From assembly GCA_014898415.1 (NCBI GenBank), contig RCTD01000024.1, positions 62,001 through 126,000 on the forward strand: a stretch of DNA of 64,000 nucleotides, written 5' to 3'. This document shows positions 22,772-34,346 of this stretch, piece by piece. Positions within the stretch are counted from its first letter, which is position 1; each line of letters begins with the position of its first letter. A program made the translations under genes and the position numbers. The stretch is from Stromatinia cepivora. Its lineage: Eukaryota; Ascomycota; Leotiomycetes; Helotiales; Sclerotiniaceae. The notes under the pieces were generated by a model. That model was given only the letters and a program-made list of their open reading frames with translations. It had not been told where the DNA came from and did not search any database.

Positions 22772-23352
22772 GATAGCAATAAGTACCTAATGATTAGCAA
22801 TTGATCGTATCGAGTCCCTCGAGTCTTTGGCATACTAATAAGAAGATTAAATATTAAATATAAATTTAATTCCCCCAAAAAGTCCCGCTATATTATGTCA
22901 TGTCAGTATTATAAAATTATATTATCAAGCATAAATTGTGAAAGTTTAATTGGGTTATCTACGAACTGGGGAAAGTGGTTGCTAAGTTGGAAATAATCCG
23001 CTTCGCGTTTTTAGCGTTTTGTTGTCTACCATAACATCCAAACCAGGTCATCATCACATAAAAAAGGAACCACCAGAGAAAGAAAACGACCTTTCACCAC
23101 CCAAAATCACCCACTCAAGCATTATCCCAACCCACATTCATTAATTGTTTGGTCTCAGCAACTTTTTGTGTTAAAACATTTCCATATCATTCACCTCCCA
23201 AGTCTCTTGCATTATATCTACTTAATGTCTTCATAAAAAAAAAGAGCTTAGGGGAGAGGTTACAAACCGTGTCAAAAGTCGCGTGCTAGAACCCCACTCC
23301 GCTCCTTCAGAGGGAATTCTCTGTCATACACAGAGGATTAATATATTTTCAT
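22772..23352. promoter_or_regulatory. Divergent spacer ICP55/DBF4 with two ACGCGA motifs
   Basis: The word TCGCGT (ACGCGA on the minus strand) occurs at 23003-23008 and 23279-23284. This resembles the MluI cell-cycle box bound by MBF-type factors, which drive G1/S genes in yeasts. Motif length is short, so this is suggestive only. Confidence 0.3.
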
Positions 23353-25496
23353 ATGGCAACAGTATCACTATCACCTCTACCTGTCACATTAACAACAAAC
23401 ATGTCGAGCAGGAGGCAGCCTCTTTCAACCATCTCGAATGTCGCTAATTCCCCGTACCGAGCGGTAGCTTCGACTACCACTAAGCAAAAACGATCATATG
23501 CAAATATACAACGCGAAGATGCATATGGACAACCACCCCCGGCGAAGAAGCAGATGCTAGATGCGCATCAGCAAGCTTTAAGAACACCTCCGCGTCAAAG
23601 TGTTGGTCAAGCGTCGGTTGAAGGAAGGATCTTTAGTCGAAAGTCCACCATCCAGCCATCCAATTTTGAACGAAAGTACATGGCAGTTAGAGGGGATCGA
23701 GGTTCTCAGCAGCAAATTACAAAAGCAGATAAAGTACCAGAGGAGAGTTTGGAATCTGTACGTCAATGGCAAAAGCATTACAGGAGGAATTTTCCAAAAT
23801 TTGTCTTCTACTTTGAAAGTATATCAGAGGATGTCCGGCTTAAATATACAAAACAAGTTCTCGCCCTAGGTGCAGTAAGTGTTGATTCTGTGTAAGGGTT
23901 GGGTGTCACGGATCATATTGACCTCTTTTCAGCGCGACGAAAAATTCTTTTCTAATGAGGTCACTCATGTCGTCACCACTCGATCGATTCCACCCGAGAC
24001 CCCCTTCACTTCTTCAACTACAGCTGAGTTGCATTCGCAACACGGAACTATAAATCCCTCTTTGCTGGACCGGTCCTCCGAGATTGCAAATTTGAGAGAT
24101 CCTCGATCGAAGTTTACATTTGAAGCTCCAGTTCCCAGAAGACTTGGTGCACAAGGATATGATGGAGACGCAAGGCGACAGCAAGCCCGTAGCTCAGATG
24201 TACTATACAAGGCACGAGAGCTAGGGATGAAGATATGGGCGTTGGAAAAGTTGCAAAGAATGATGACGACAATGTTTGACACGGACACTGGTTACCAAAC
24301 ATCACACAGTCATAACACAAGGAGCCATTCCGTCCAGGGTGGTACGATAACTAGAGCAGTCCAAGAAGCTGATCTATCCCAATTATTGAGGAATGAACGA
24401 ATTTATGGACCATCAGATCGAGATCTCAGCGTCGCTGCAAAGGAAATGACTATATTCAAAGGGCCTTATATCTACATCCATGATATTGATGAAAAGAGAA
24501 AGCCGATAATGGTTCGAGAATACAACAAGGTTACTCAAAAAGAACACGGAGATTGGCCTCAGTTCCGTAGTGTTCCAAATGGCAAGTGTCCATTTGTGGA
24601 TGAACTAGAAGCCAGTCGTCGTGAATTAGAGAAAGAAAAGGAATTGATACGTATCCAGATGCAACAGGAAAAGGAAAGGGCTGCGGTCCCAAGGACGAGA
24701 GCTGCTGCTGCAGTAGAAGCAGCCAAAATGCAGCCACCGAAGGCGGTCAGCAAACGAGCACTATCTCAGCTTCATGATGGAGCAAACCGAAGCGCTACTG
24801 TCTCGACGAAGCAAGCCAATCCATTCGATACCAACAGAACTAGAACCCATCGTGCAGAACTTGAGTCTTCTTTTCGAGGTCAAAATGCGTTTGTCAGTCG
24901 TGCTGGTGTTGGTAGATTGTTTGGCGGTGAACCTGTTGCATCGGGAGTCCAACCATCGAACATCACATCGGCTATTCGCTCTCAGATGATCTCTTCCACA
25001 GCAGCTCAACCCGGAGTCAAAGTTGGAACAAGCAAAGAGCTTCATGGTCTGCAGAGGAAGGTGCTGGAGAAGACAAATGGTGGATCTGGATCTCATGGAT
25101 CTCACCGTTTGACTGACATCACTTCGGCTGTAAGAGAAGATACAATCACTCGCCCTGCAAAGCGTGAGGCACAAAGGAAACTTGGCGTCATAGAGGAAGA
25201 TGATATCAATACAAAAAGAGAGGAAGCGGCAAGAAGAGTTGAAGCTGCTCGCAAAGCAAAAGCTGTTCAGCAAAGAAAGCTTGAGAAGCGTGATCCCAAA
25301 CCAGGATACTGTGAGAACTGCGGTGATAAATTCGAGGATTTTGATGAGGTAAGTTTCCTTTTATATTGTGATCACAATGGTACTAATTATTGAAAAGCAT
25401 GTATTCTCACGCAAACATCGCAAATTCGCGGAGAAGGCCGACAATTGGAGAGAACTTGACGCCCTATTAAGTCAACTTGTTCGACCTCTTTTGTAA
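23353..25496 (+). CDS. DBF4: DBF4/Dfp1-like regulatory subunit of the Cdc7 kinase
   Basis: Exons 23353-23874, 23933-25348 and 25398-25496 give 678 aa, or 662 aa from the better-placed ATG at 23401 (MSSRRQPLS). An N-terminal BRCT-like motif N is seen (F-V-F-Y-F-E-S-I-S-E-D-V ... F-F-S-N-E-V-T-H-V-V-T-T, spanning intron 1). Motif M is seen as P-Y-I-Y-I-H-D-I-D with R-K-P-I-M-V-R-E-Y. A C-terminal Dbf4 zinc finger (motif C) has C-E-N-C in exon 2 and the two histidines of H-V-F-S-R-K-H in exon 3, so intron 2 splits the finger. DBF4 activates Cdc7 to phosphorylate MCM2-7 at replication origins. The middle part is charged coiled-coil-like and poorly conserved. Missing exon 3 would destroy the finger, which supports the second intron. 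Confidence 0.93.
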
Positions 25497-26668
25497 TGAA
25501 GATGGATTCGCTCCTCCCATGTACTTTCAGTCATTCATATGAATTCAAATTTGAACTATACAGCAGCTTGTCCCATACAAACTAATAATATAAGGAGCTC
25601 AACCATCGGGGCATAGAAAAACAAAAACGGAGTTGTCATAACGACACATCGCAATCACAGCTTTCCTTGCAAATTTGCACCTTGCTTTATACCACAATAC
25701 CTAGTCATCACGATGTATTTTCCCTGACGGGGCAGCGGAATGATAGGGCGGGCAATGTTGCCTTTTTTGGGGACGTGTTACTTGACTCGGCTTGGCCTAG
25801 AGCAAGATTTCGGCATTTACATAGGCGTTTATTCTCTTTGTTTTATTTGTGTTGAATTTGTCCTTGGGGACGGGGCGTTGGCTGGTGTCGCTTGTGCTTG
25901 TGCTTTTGCTATGCTTATTTGATGGGCAGGACATGGCATGGCGTAGCGTCTTGTTGCGTGCACTTCATAGCGTCGTGTTTGGCTGTGTTGTATATGGTAT
26001 CATTGTGGTGAGAGTAGAATTTAGGAGAAAGAGAAAGAGAAAGAGAAAGAAAAGAAGATACAAGGAGGAGTTGCGGGGTTGTAAGAAGATGGCATGACAT
26101 GAGATGAAATCAAGCGCTCGGAAATTCCTTTACTCGGGAGTAGGTGGGAAGTAACGGTTGCTCCTTTCGATGTACATATATATGTATGTGTGTCGGGTAA
26201 TGATCGCATCATTGAATGGAAGTGCATAAGGATAAGAATAAGAATAAGAATGAGGTGTTTGATATAAGCATACCTAGTAATCATCATGTATCATGTATCG
26301 ATGTGAAAGGGGTCCTTCGGACTTCCTCGCTTAGCTTAGCTTCAAAGTTGTAAGTATGTAAATACTGTAGGTATCAGAGTGAATTTCAAACCGAGGAAAT
26401 CTCAGATTTAAAAACTTATATCGCTCAATAATAGGCATATACCTAGAACATATCATACACAAACACGAAAACTACCCCGTCACAATGATTGTCTGTGACT
26501 CTTTCTGCGACTCAGTGGATGTGGCCATCGCTAACTGTAACTGTACTTACTATAAGTCTCACAAAATTCCTACGAAATGAATCAAGTGATATATACTTAG
26601 AAGTAGGTAGGTAGGTAGGTGGGTGGGCGGGCAGTGAGTGAGTGTGTCCGCAGCCGTCATTCTTTATC

Positions 26669-26707
26669 TTGACCTTGACATTGACCTTGACCTTGACATT
26701 GACATTG

Positions 26708-26738
<31 letters not shown>
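26669..26738 (+). repeat. Hexanucleotide array (TTGACC/TTGACA)n
   Basis: About twelve copies of TTGACC with interspersed TTGACA variants, pure enough to be a recent expansion. Confidence 0.9.
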
Positions 26739-26765
26739 ATAGGTAATGGAAAGTTTTTTTAGTTA

Positions 26766-26818
26766 GGGGGAGTGGGTAGGGAGGTAGGGAGGTAGGGAGG
26801 TAGGGAGGTAGGGAGGTA
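26766..26818 (+). repeat. Octanucleotide G-run array (GGTAGGGA)n
   Basis: Consecutive GGG runs separated by 2-5 bases fit the G-quadruplex consensus. Two further G-rich patches follow at about 26861-26880 and 26926-26941. Confidence 0.85.
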
Positions 26819-27244
26819 TGTAGGGTATGCAGGGTATGTACTCATTTTTTTGTTTAGGAGGGAGTTGGTGGGGGGGCGGGGAATTATCTTATAATCATTT
26901 TTTTCAATTTAACCCTCATTTTTTAGGGTGGGGAAGGGGGGAGATTAATTATCTATGGTCCAGGTCTACAGTAGTCGAAAGAATTTTGGGTATTTGTCCC
27001 AAGAAGTGCAATGGAGATGGTGATATTTGTATATTGATTGATGGTTATGTATGTATGTATGGTATAGAAGGGAGGGAGGGTATCGTAATGCTGTATTTTC
27101 ATTGCTCATTTACTCGTTATTTTGGTTTTGTCCTTCGCTGTGCTATAGTATGCTATGCGATATGATATGTGATATGCAATATGCAATACAACGCCCCCAA
27201 CTCAATTTCTCATCTCGTTAACTCCCTAATCCTCATTCATAAAC

Positions 27245-29854
27245 TCAATCCTCGCTCTCATCTTTACGAACAACCAATGTCGGACTTCCTGGACTCGTCC
27301 CTGGGCTTTTTTCCGTCTCCACACTTCCTCCTCTCCTCAATGGACTTGCTCTTCCATCACCTCTTTCCCTATATACCTTATCTAAAGGACCACCATTACT
27401 TTTCCCATCCACTCCGGCACTTCTCCCCCGATAACCAAATCCCTGTCTTTGTTGAAAATGTGGTTGGGACTTTGGTCTATAAGGTGAGATAGGCGATGAC
27501 GGTGACGGAGAAGATATTTCTCTGCTTTGTCTTATGTCACTCCCAAATCTAGCCGGTGATGCCAATGATCTCTGTGGTGTTGAGCTTCGTTCTCGCGTCC
27601 AACGCGGACTTGGCGGTACGTTCTCATCCCACGGAGTTCCTTCCCTTTCATATCTGTCATGCCCCCCATCTTCACCATATTGATAATTCTCTCCATGTCT
27701 CTTCACTGGACTCTCATCATAAGGATCAAAACCTACCTTCTTTCTCGCCATCATTCTTGTTCGTTTTCGTTCTGATGCATCACCGCCTGCACCGGTGGTA
27801 GATGATTCATGAAGGAAGAAGGTCAGGAATTCATCGGGGACGGCTAGGTGAGTGGATTGTTGGAATTGTTGGAGTGCGGTAAGGCGGATGAGCATTTCGA
27901 GGAGGGAAAGGGAGGAGCGGGTTTGAATGGGGATTTGGAGCCCTTTGGTTGGGGGTTTGGAGCGGGGTTTGGAGCGGGGTTTGGAGGGGCTGAAGGAGAG
28001 GGGCATGGGAGATGTGGGGTGTGATGGCAGATGGGCCGGGGAAGAGGGGGTAGCTGGGGCTGGCGACGATATTTTGAGGTTCGATAGATCAGTGGTTAGA
28101 TCGTTGGTGGAGAGGGGCTCGCCCGGGGTACTTAGTCGACTAGATATGGATGCGGAGTCTCCATTTCGTTCAGGCTCGAACTCATCTTCGGATTTTGAGT
28201 CTTCGGCTTCGGTATATACTTCTAGGGCAAGCCATTCTGGATCGAGATCCTGGGGAAGTCGCCATGTTGTGTTTTCTTGTGGCATTTCTAAAATCTCCTG
28301 TGATGTAGATTCTGGTGCCATGCTTTCTCGTCGAAGTTGTTCATCAATATCAAGGTCGTCATCTTCTTCATCCTCTTGCTTTGGCTCTTCTTCTTCCGGT
28401 TCTGGTATTTCCTCCGATGGCATATCTTCACCCTCGTCATACCACTCATTTTGTATCTCATGCCCCTCCATCATCCGCCTCGGTGGCATTGCATTGATAT
28501 CTCGCTTTAAGAGCAAAACAGGACTGTTCGCCTCATCCTGGTTACCAATATTTAATATTTTGCCAGTGTCTGCGTAGAAGATCTTGGATATTTGATGAAT
28601 TGGTAAGTATTCTCGAATACCTGCCAATTGAACACCTCCATACGGTCCCGGTTGTGGTTCTCCATCCTCGTAAGAGTGTACCCGATCATCATCGAAATCT
28701 TCAATTATTTCAAGCTGATATGCGTATTCTGTTGTTTTGCCTTCGCCGGCAATTAAAGACAAATCTTTCCCAGTTAAGTAATCCTTGGCTTCTTTAGAAT
28801 GATGTGACTGTCCAGATGAGCCGTATGTAGATCGGAGAGGTACACGTAAAAGCTTAACTTTAGCTTTATGTATGACCTCTTTCCAAGTAGTCTCTCTCAT
28901 ACCTTCTTCATCCTGAGCTCGATAAGCATGTCCGGTGAATAACATATACAAAGAAAGAGTAAGTGTTGGTCCAATTTGTACAGATACATTCGGCTTATCC
29001 GCGTACTCGGTGTCCCCCTTAGTAAGAAGGTTACTTGCTTGAAGTAACCTCGATGGTGATACAGTGTCTGGAAGTGTTGTTGAGAGGCTCGCCCCGGAAG
29101 TAGTGATGGCTAGATTGATAAGTGGTACTGCATCTTCTATCCTGGTCAAAAGCTTCTTGATATCTCTAACAATAGCTCGAATCTCGGCTTCATGAGAAGC
29201 ACGTGTTTTTGCTCGATTTTTATTCTGGCGCGAGAATTCTTCGGCACTTGCAGCTCTTGCTAATCTCATACCGAGAGATTGAATTTCCCATCGAAGTGCT
29301 TTGGTTAGAGTTACAGCTGACTCTAGAGTTGTATTACCTCTCGCGGAACTGAATATTATCAGCAATGAAATCTGAATAGCAGTGTAGTAGTAAAATGAAA
29401 CTCACATGAGTTCTATCATATCAATAGCGGGTGATACGATCTGATAGATGCTAAGTTAGCGTTTGAAATTCTTCATACCATCGCCTCAACTCTCATGGAA
29501 AAGTGGACATACTCTAATCTTGCTATCAAGCCTTTCTTGTAGTTCATGAAGCTCTCGATAATCACCACTATTATCCACGGTCTAGAATCTCGTAAGTCAT
29601 ATGTTATTAACAAGCTTGAGGTGCAGAAAGTAATCCCACCTTCAAAAGCCTTGATGTTTGTCTGATGGCAAAAGAAGCAGTGATACCAATTCCAGACCTG
29701 TTATGGTGTTAGATAAATGCCTCAAAGACCCCTTCTAGAATCGAACATACTTGACGGCATAGTTCATGGCATGTTGAGTGACCTGAAGGAGGATAGTCAG
29801 CACGTGGTTCCGAAACATGGAAATCAGTTTTACCTTGCCCAGGAAGAAGTCCAT
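27245..29854 (-). CDS. YRB30: YRB30-like Ran-GTP binding protein
   Basis: Exons 29834-29854, 29751-29782, 29640-29697, 29513-29581, 29406-29440 and 27245-29348 give 772 aa; all five introns are 51-72 bp GT-AG and preserve frame. The N-terminus begins MDFFLGKVTQHAMNYAVKSG. The conserved core then reads through A-R-G-N-T-T-L-E-S-A-V-T-L-T-K and W-E-I-Q-S-L-G to R-I-E-D-A-V-P-L-I-N-L-A-I-T-T-S-G and E-T-T-W-K-E-V-I-H-K-A. This pattern is the fungal Ran-binding (Yrb30) family, which binds Ran-GTP and modulates nucleocytoplasmic transport. The second half is a long acidic stretch (E/D-rich around E-E-E-E-P-K-Q-E-D-E-E-D-D) followed by a Ser/Pro/Arg-rich disordered tail. The five small exons cluster in the first 72 codons. 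The family call is confident, the precise yeast orthologue less so. Confidence 0.85.
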
Positions 29855-30510
29855 CTTGAGGGGTATTCAGGTTGATTTAGAATCAAGCAGGTATCATGAA
29901 CAGTAAGAGATATTCAAGACCACCGACATATCTAAGTTACTGTAATAGAGATATGATCTTTATCAGAAGTTGTATAGAATTTTGTGTTGTTGATGTTGAA
30001 TTTATTTTTATATCAAATTCACGATTTGTTCGAAGCAAACAAAGAAAGTTCTACGGCTCTCAAACAGCCATCCCACTTGCCATCAAATTGATTGGTCAAA
30101 AGGGAATAAAATAGACTAGCAGCGGTAACTCCATAAAGTAAGTATGCCAACCACGGAAAAAAAAGTCTCAGTTATAATGAAATCAATGTACTGTTCTCAC
30201 ATAATAATTATATAAAAAAATAGTAGAGAGAACAATCAAGGTAAATCCAATAAACAATTCGAGTCATTTTGGTCAATTATGCATATATTTGTGACTCACG
30301 AAAATTCACATATAACATATAACATAATTACTCTTCCCTCTGTGAATATAAAAAATAAAAAGCCCCTCGATAAAACGATCCGGCCCATCTTATTAGCCCC
30401 CACTAACAACTGCCACTTCTCTTCCTCAATCCTTTGATTTTTGGCCCTTTCAAAATCTCTCTCATCCCGCAACCACTCTTAAAAATATATTCCTTTATAT
30501 TCTACTAAAT
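29855..30510. promoter_or_regulatory. Divergent spacer YRB30/SUP35
   Basis: 656 bp, AT-rich, with a pyrimidine-rich stretch (about 30400-30480) just before the SUP35 start, typical of fungal transcription start regions. No gene seen. Confidence 0.45.
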
Positions 30511-32912
30511 ATGTCGGACCTTAACTCATGGGAAGATGATCCAGCTGCTCAAGAGGACAACAATCTTTCACAACAAACTCAACGTATGAATTTGAATGCA
30601 AATCCCCAAGCTAGATCATTTCAACCGGGCGCAAATTCCTTTCAACCTGGTGCACAATCATTTCAACCTGGTCAACAATATCAACAATATGGAGGAGGAT
30701 ATGATCAATATGGGCAACAACAGGGTTATGCTCAATATCAAAACCAAGGATATGGCGGATATCCTCAATATGGTCAACAAGGTTACAATCAATATCAACA
30801 GGGAGGCTACAATGCTGGAGGATACCAGCAAGGTGGGTATAATGCAGGATATGGTGAGTTACCTCATAAGTTCTGAAATAAATGTATTCTTTTCATTATG
30901 AAAAGTGCAAAACTCGGCATGGTTTTAGGGACTTCATGCTTTTACCGTATGCGGGTATTTGTAGGTGATCAAAATGCTAACCATAATCATTTACAGCACA
31001 ACAATATCCTGGACACGCTCAACAACCACAAGCAGCAGCTCAATCATCACAGCCCCCTCGGCAAACACCAGTTATTGCCAAAAGACCAGCCGACGGATCT
31101 GCTTCAGCGGATCTAAATAAGCCTGTAGCAGTAAAGGATGGAGCACCAAAAGTTCTTAGCATTGGAGGTGACGCACCCAAGGTTTTGAGTATTGGAGGTG
31201 ATGCGCCAAAGCCAAAGGCAAAGGTTCTCTCAATTGGTACTCCAACTCCCGCGAAGAAGGAAGAGGCAAAGAAAGAGCCCGCAGCAGCATCCGCAGAAGC
31301 AGGTGCTAAGGTTACCGCAGCAAAGGCCATCGAGAAAGTCGAAAAGACACCCGCAGCCGCCAGCGGGAAGACTTCACCTACACCATCATCTGGTCGCTCA
31401 TCACCTTCTCGAACTGGTGCTGCAAAGGCAGCCGCTCGTGCCGCAGATGCTGTTGAGCAAGAACAAGCAGCTGATGTTGATGACGAAACCCTTAAGGAAA
31501 TTTACGGTAAGGAACACGTTAATATTATTTTTATTGGACACGTCGATGCCGGAAAGTCGACACTTGGTGGTTCTATTCTTTACGCTACCGGAATGGTTGA
31601 TGAGAGAACTATGGAGAAGAATAAGAAAGAGGCCAAGGAAATGGGTCGTGAGACATGGTATTTGTCGTGGGCTCTCGACTTGACCAAAGAGGAGAGATCT
31701 AAGGGGAAAACTGTCGAAGTTGGACGTGGATTCTTCGAGACTGAAAAGCGAAGATACAGTATCCTAGATGCCCCTGGCCATAAAACCTATGTGCCAAGTA
31801 TGATTGGTGGTGCCTCACAAGCAGATGTCGGAATTCTGGTCATTTCTGCTCGTAAAGGAGAATACGAAACTGGATTCGAAAAGGGAGGTCAAACTCGTGA
31901 GCATGCTATGTTGGCGAAAACCCAAGGTGTCAACAAGCTTATTGTGGTTATCAATAAGATGGATGACCCAACCGTCGAATGGTCTCACGAAAGATACAAG
32001 GAGTGCACAACAAAATTATCTCAATTCTTGAAAGCAACTGGTTACAACCTTAAGACCGACGTGTTCTTCATGCCAATCGCAGCACAACAAACAATGGGTA
32101 TCAAGGACCGTATCCCCAAGGGTGTCGCTCCGTGGTATGATGGACCATCTCTACTTGAATTCCTCGACAACATGACTCAACTTGAACGTAAAGTCAATGC
32201 ACCATTCATGATGCCCATTAACGGTAAATACAGAGATATGGGTACCCTCGTCGAGGGTAAGATAGAATCTGGTGTAGTAAAGAAGGGAATGAACCTCGTC
32301 ATGATGCCCAACAGAGAAAAGGTCGAAGTAATGGTAGCATATGGTGAAACCGAAGAAGAAATTCCCGCCGGACAATGTGGAGATCAAATTCGTCTTCGTC
32401 TACGTGGTATCGAAGAAGAAGATATTCTTCCCGGTTTCGTTCTTTGCTCACCAAAACGTCTCGTTCACTGCGTTACTACATTCGAGGCTCAAATCAGAGT
32501 TTTAGATCTAAAGAGTATTTTATCTGCTGGTTTCAATTGTGTTATGCATGTTCATTCTGCTATTGAAGAAGTTACTTTCGCAGCGTTATTGCATAAGTTG
32601 CAAAAGGGTACCAATAGAAAGAGTAAGGTTCCACCTACCCATGCCAAGAGGGGTGATAGCATTATTGCGAGAATGGAGGTTATTGGTGGTGCTGGAAGTG
32701 TTTGTGTGGAAAAATTTGAGGATTATCCACAATTGGGTAGATTTACTCTTAGAGATCAGGCATGTTTTGAATCCCTCTTTGGATCCTCATCCTTTCTTCT
32801 CGTCAAGAATAGGGGAAACAAGAAAGAAATAGACTAACATATCAAACAGGGACAAACCATCGCAATTGGTAAAATCACAAAGTTGATTACACAAGAAGAA
32901 GTTGCTGCTTAA
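30511..32912 (+). CDS. SUP35: Translation termination factor eRF3 (SUP35) with Q/N/Y-rich prion-like domain
   Basis: Exons 30511-30853, 30997-32759 and 32850-32912 give 722 aa. The N-domain (about 1-130) is Gln/Tyr/Gly/Asn-rich with S-F-Q-P-G-A repeats and Q-Q-G-Y/G-G-Y-N motifs like yeast Sup35. The M-domain is Lys/Glu/Ala-rich and has three V-L-S-I-G blocks. The GTPase part has G-H-V-D-A-G-K-S-T (from about residue 295), D-A-P-G-H and N-K-M-D, followed by the EF1A-like beta barrels. eRF3 is the GTPase partner of eRF1 in stop-codon recognition. Intron 1 is 143 bp. Intron 2 (32760-32849) starts with GC rather than GT and has a good branch site (GACTAAC); splicing restores L-R-D-Q-G-Q-T-I-A-I-G-K-I. 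If retained, translation runs 25 codons to a stop at 32835-32837. Confidence 0.97.
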
Positions 32913-34346
32913 ATGCACATTAGAAACGTGTAGATAGATCATGATCGGGGAGGGATGGGGATGTGATGGGAAGAGGAATGGGAATGGTGATGGAGTGAGT
33001 TGAAGCAAGACTTAAAAGATATATCTTATATGGATGGATTCAAATGTCGGCTGGATGACTGGATGGCTGCATTGATATGATATGAAATGAAATGAAAATT
33101 CGAAGATTTTATCCCATATATATTATACGTGGAATCGGACTAAATGAACATGGTTGGTTGCATGATGTGGTATGTATGATATGAGGTGGTATGTGGTACA
33201 GTATGTAGTATAGAAGATGAAGATTGAAGAACAAAGAATAAAGACATGATATTGTAGAAGAGATAGAGATAGGAATAGGATTAGGAATAGTAGATAGAAT
33301 GAATAAATGAATAAATGAATAAATGAATAAATGAATAAATGAATAAATGAATAAATGAATAAATGAATAAATGAATAAATGAATAAATGAATAAATTATA
33401 TATTTCATAAGTTTTTATTTGTTTTATTATCGATAGGTTTGTTTGTGATTGGTGGATTTTATTCTAGATATCTACCGTATCTACCTACTCCTTCTTTCAA
33501 GTATACACGATACATCGACACATCAATACATCAATACATCGCACAAATATTCAGTCAACAAACAAGCAAAACAAAACGAGCAAATAAACCCAGCCACCCA
33601 CTCTCATCATAGAAAATTTCAAGACTTGAAGAGAAAAGGATGTCTTATATTTCATCTTGGTATCATATCTATTTACAAATGCGCACGCACGCACGAACTC
33701 ATCTCATCTCATCTCCTCTCATGCTATCCTATCCTATCCTATGTTATCCTACTTCCATCGTTCCAATGCCTGTTTGTTCCCCTTGGAACATCTACATACG
33801 CATGCCCCTTTTACATATTCCATCCACCGCATGCCGCGGCTTCTCCCACCAATGGTATCTCAACTCATCTAATTCATCATCCCTCCCTCCCTTCCATGCA
33901 TCAAATCCAGCCTCTCAAATCAATACCGCGAACGCAACCCTATCCAGACGACCCATTCGCTTCCGGGTGTGTGGGTAACTTCGCCACTATGAAATCGTCT
34001 CAAGTTTGACTTTTTCGTCCGCTTCAAGCACCAATTGATTCGTTCCTGGCGAGGCATATTCGCATCTCCTCTCCGTGAAAAAAACAGTAACGTGGAGTTC
34101 GTAATGCCTCCAGCATATCTGTCATGAACAAAAGAAATAGGCGAAAAAGAAATTAAAAATCCAGCATCCTCGAGTAGTGAGAAAGCTGTGTGTAATCTGT
34201 AAAATAAAACAAAAACTCCCGCTTGCCCTTTGAAAATGCAATGAATGTACATTGATCGCACCAAAGGAAAATGTGTGCTGGAAATTCGTAAAACGGCTGC
34301 CAGTAATATTGGAATATCCGAAGAATCATTCTGATTCAACAAATTT
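32913..34346. other. Convergent intergenic region with an octamer array
   Basis: This separates SUP35 (+) and the kinase gene (-). Apart from the array at 33298-33394 and short CATCT/CTATC runs near 33700, no gene-like feature is seen. The frames at 33449-34009 show no domain and are Ser/His/Ile-rich. Confidence 0.5.
33298..33394 (+). repeat. Octanucleotide array (AATGAATA)n
   Basis: About twelve perfect copies of the 8-mer; its reverse translation gives the spurious periodic I-H-L-F-I-Y-S-F peptide. Confidence 0.9.

Larger units (their letters stand above)
25497..27244. other. Convergent intergenic region rich in G-tract and hexamer repeats
   Basis: This lies between the 3' ends of DBF4 (+) and the YRB30-like gene (-). 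It holds a (TTGACC)n-type array and a G-run array annotated separately, plus GGTAGGTAGGTGGG near 26607 and small GAGAAA and AATAAG runs. No conserved frame was found. Confidence 0.6.

Noticed and set aside
30898..31116. 72-codon frame overlapping SUP35 intron 1 and exon 2
   Set aside because: Out of frame with the conserved SUP35 protein and without similarity to any family I know.
33298..33394. Possible CRISPR-like or other regular array
   Set aside because: Perfect 8-mer tandem copies without spacers, in a eukaryotic genome; an ordinary microsatellite.
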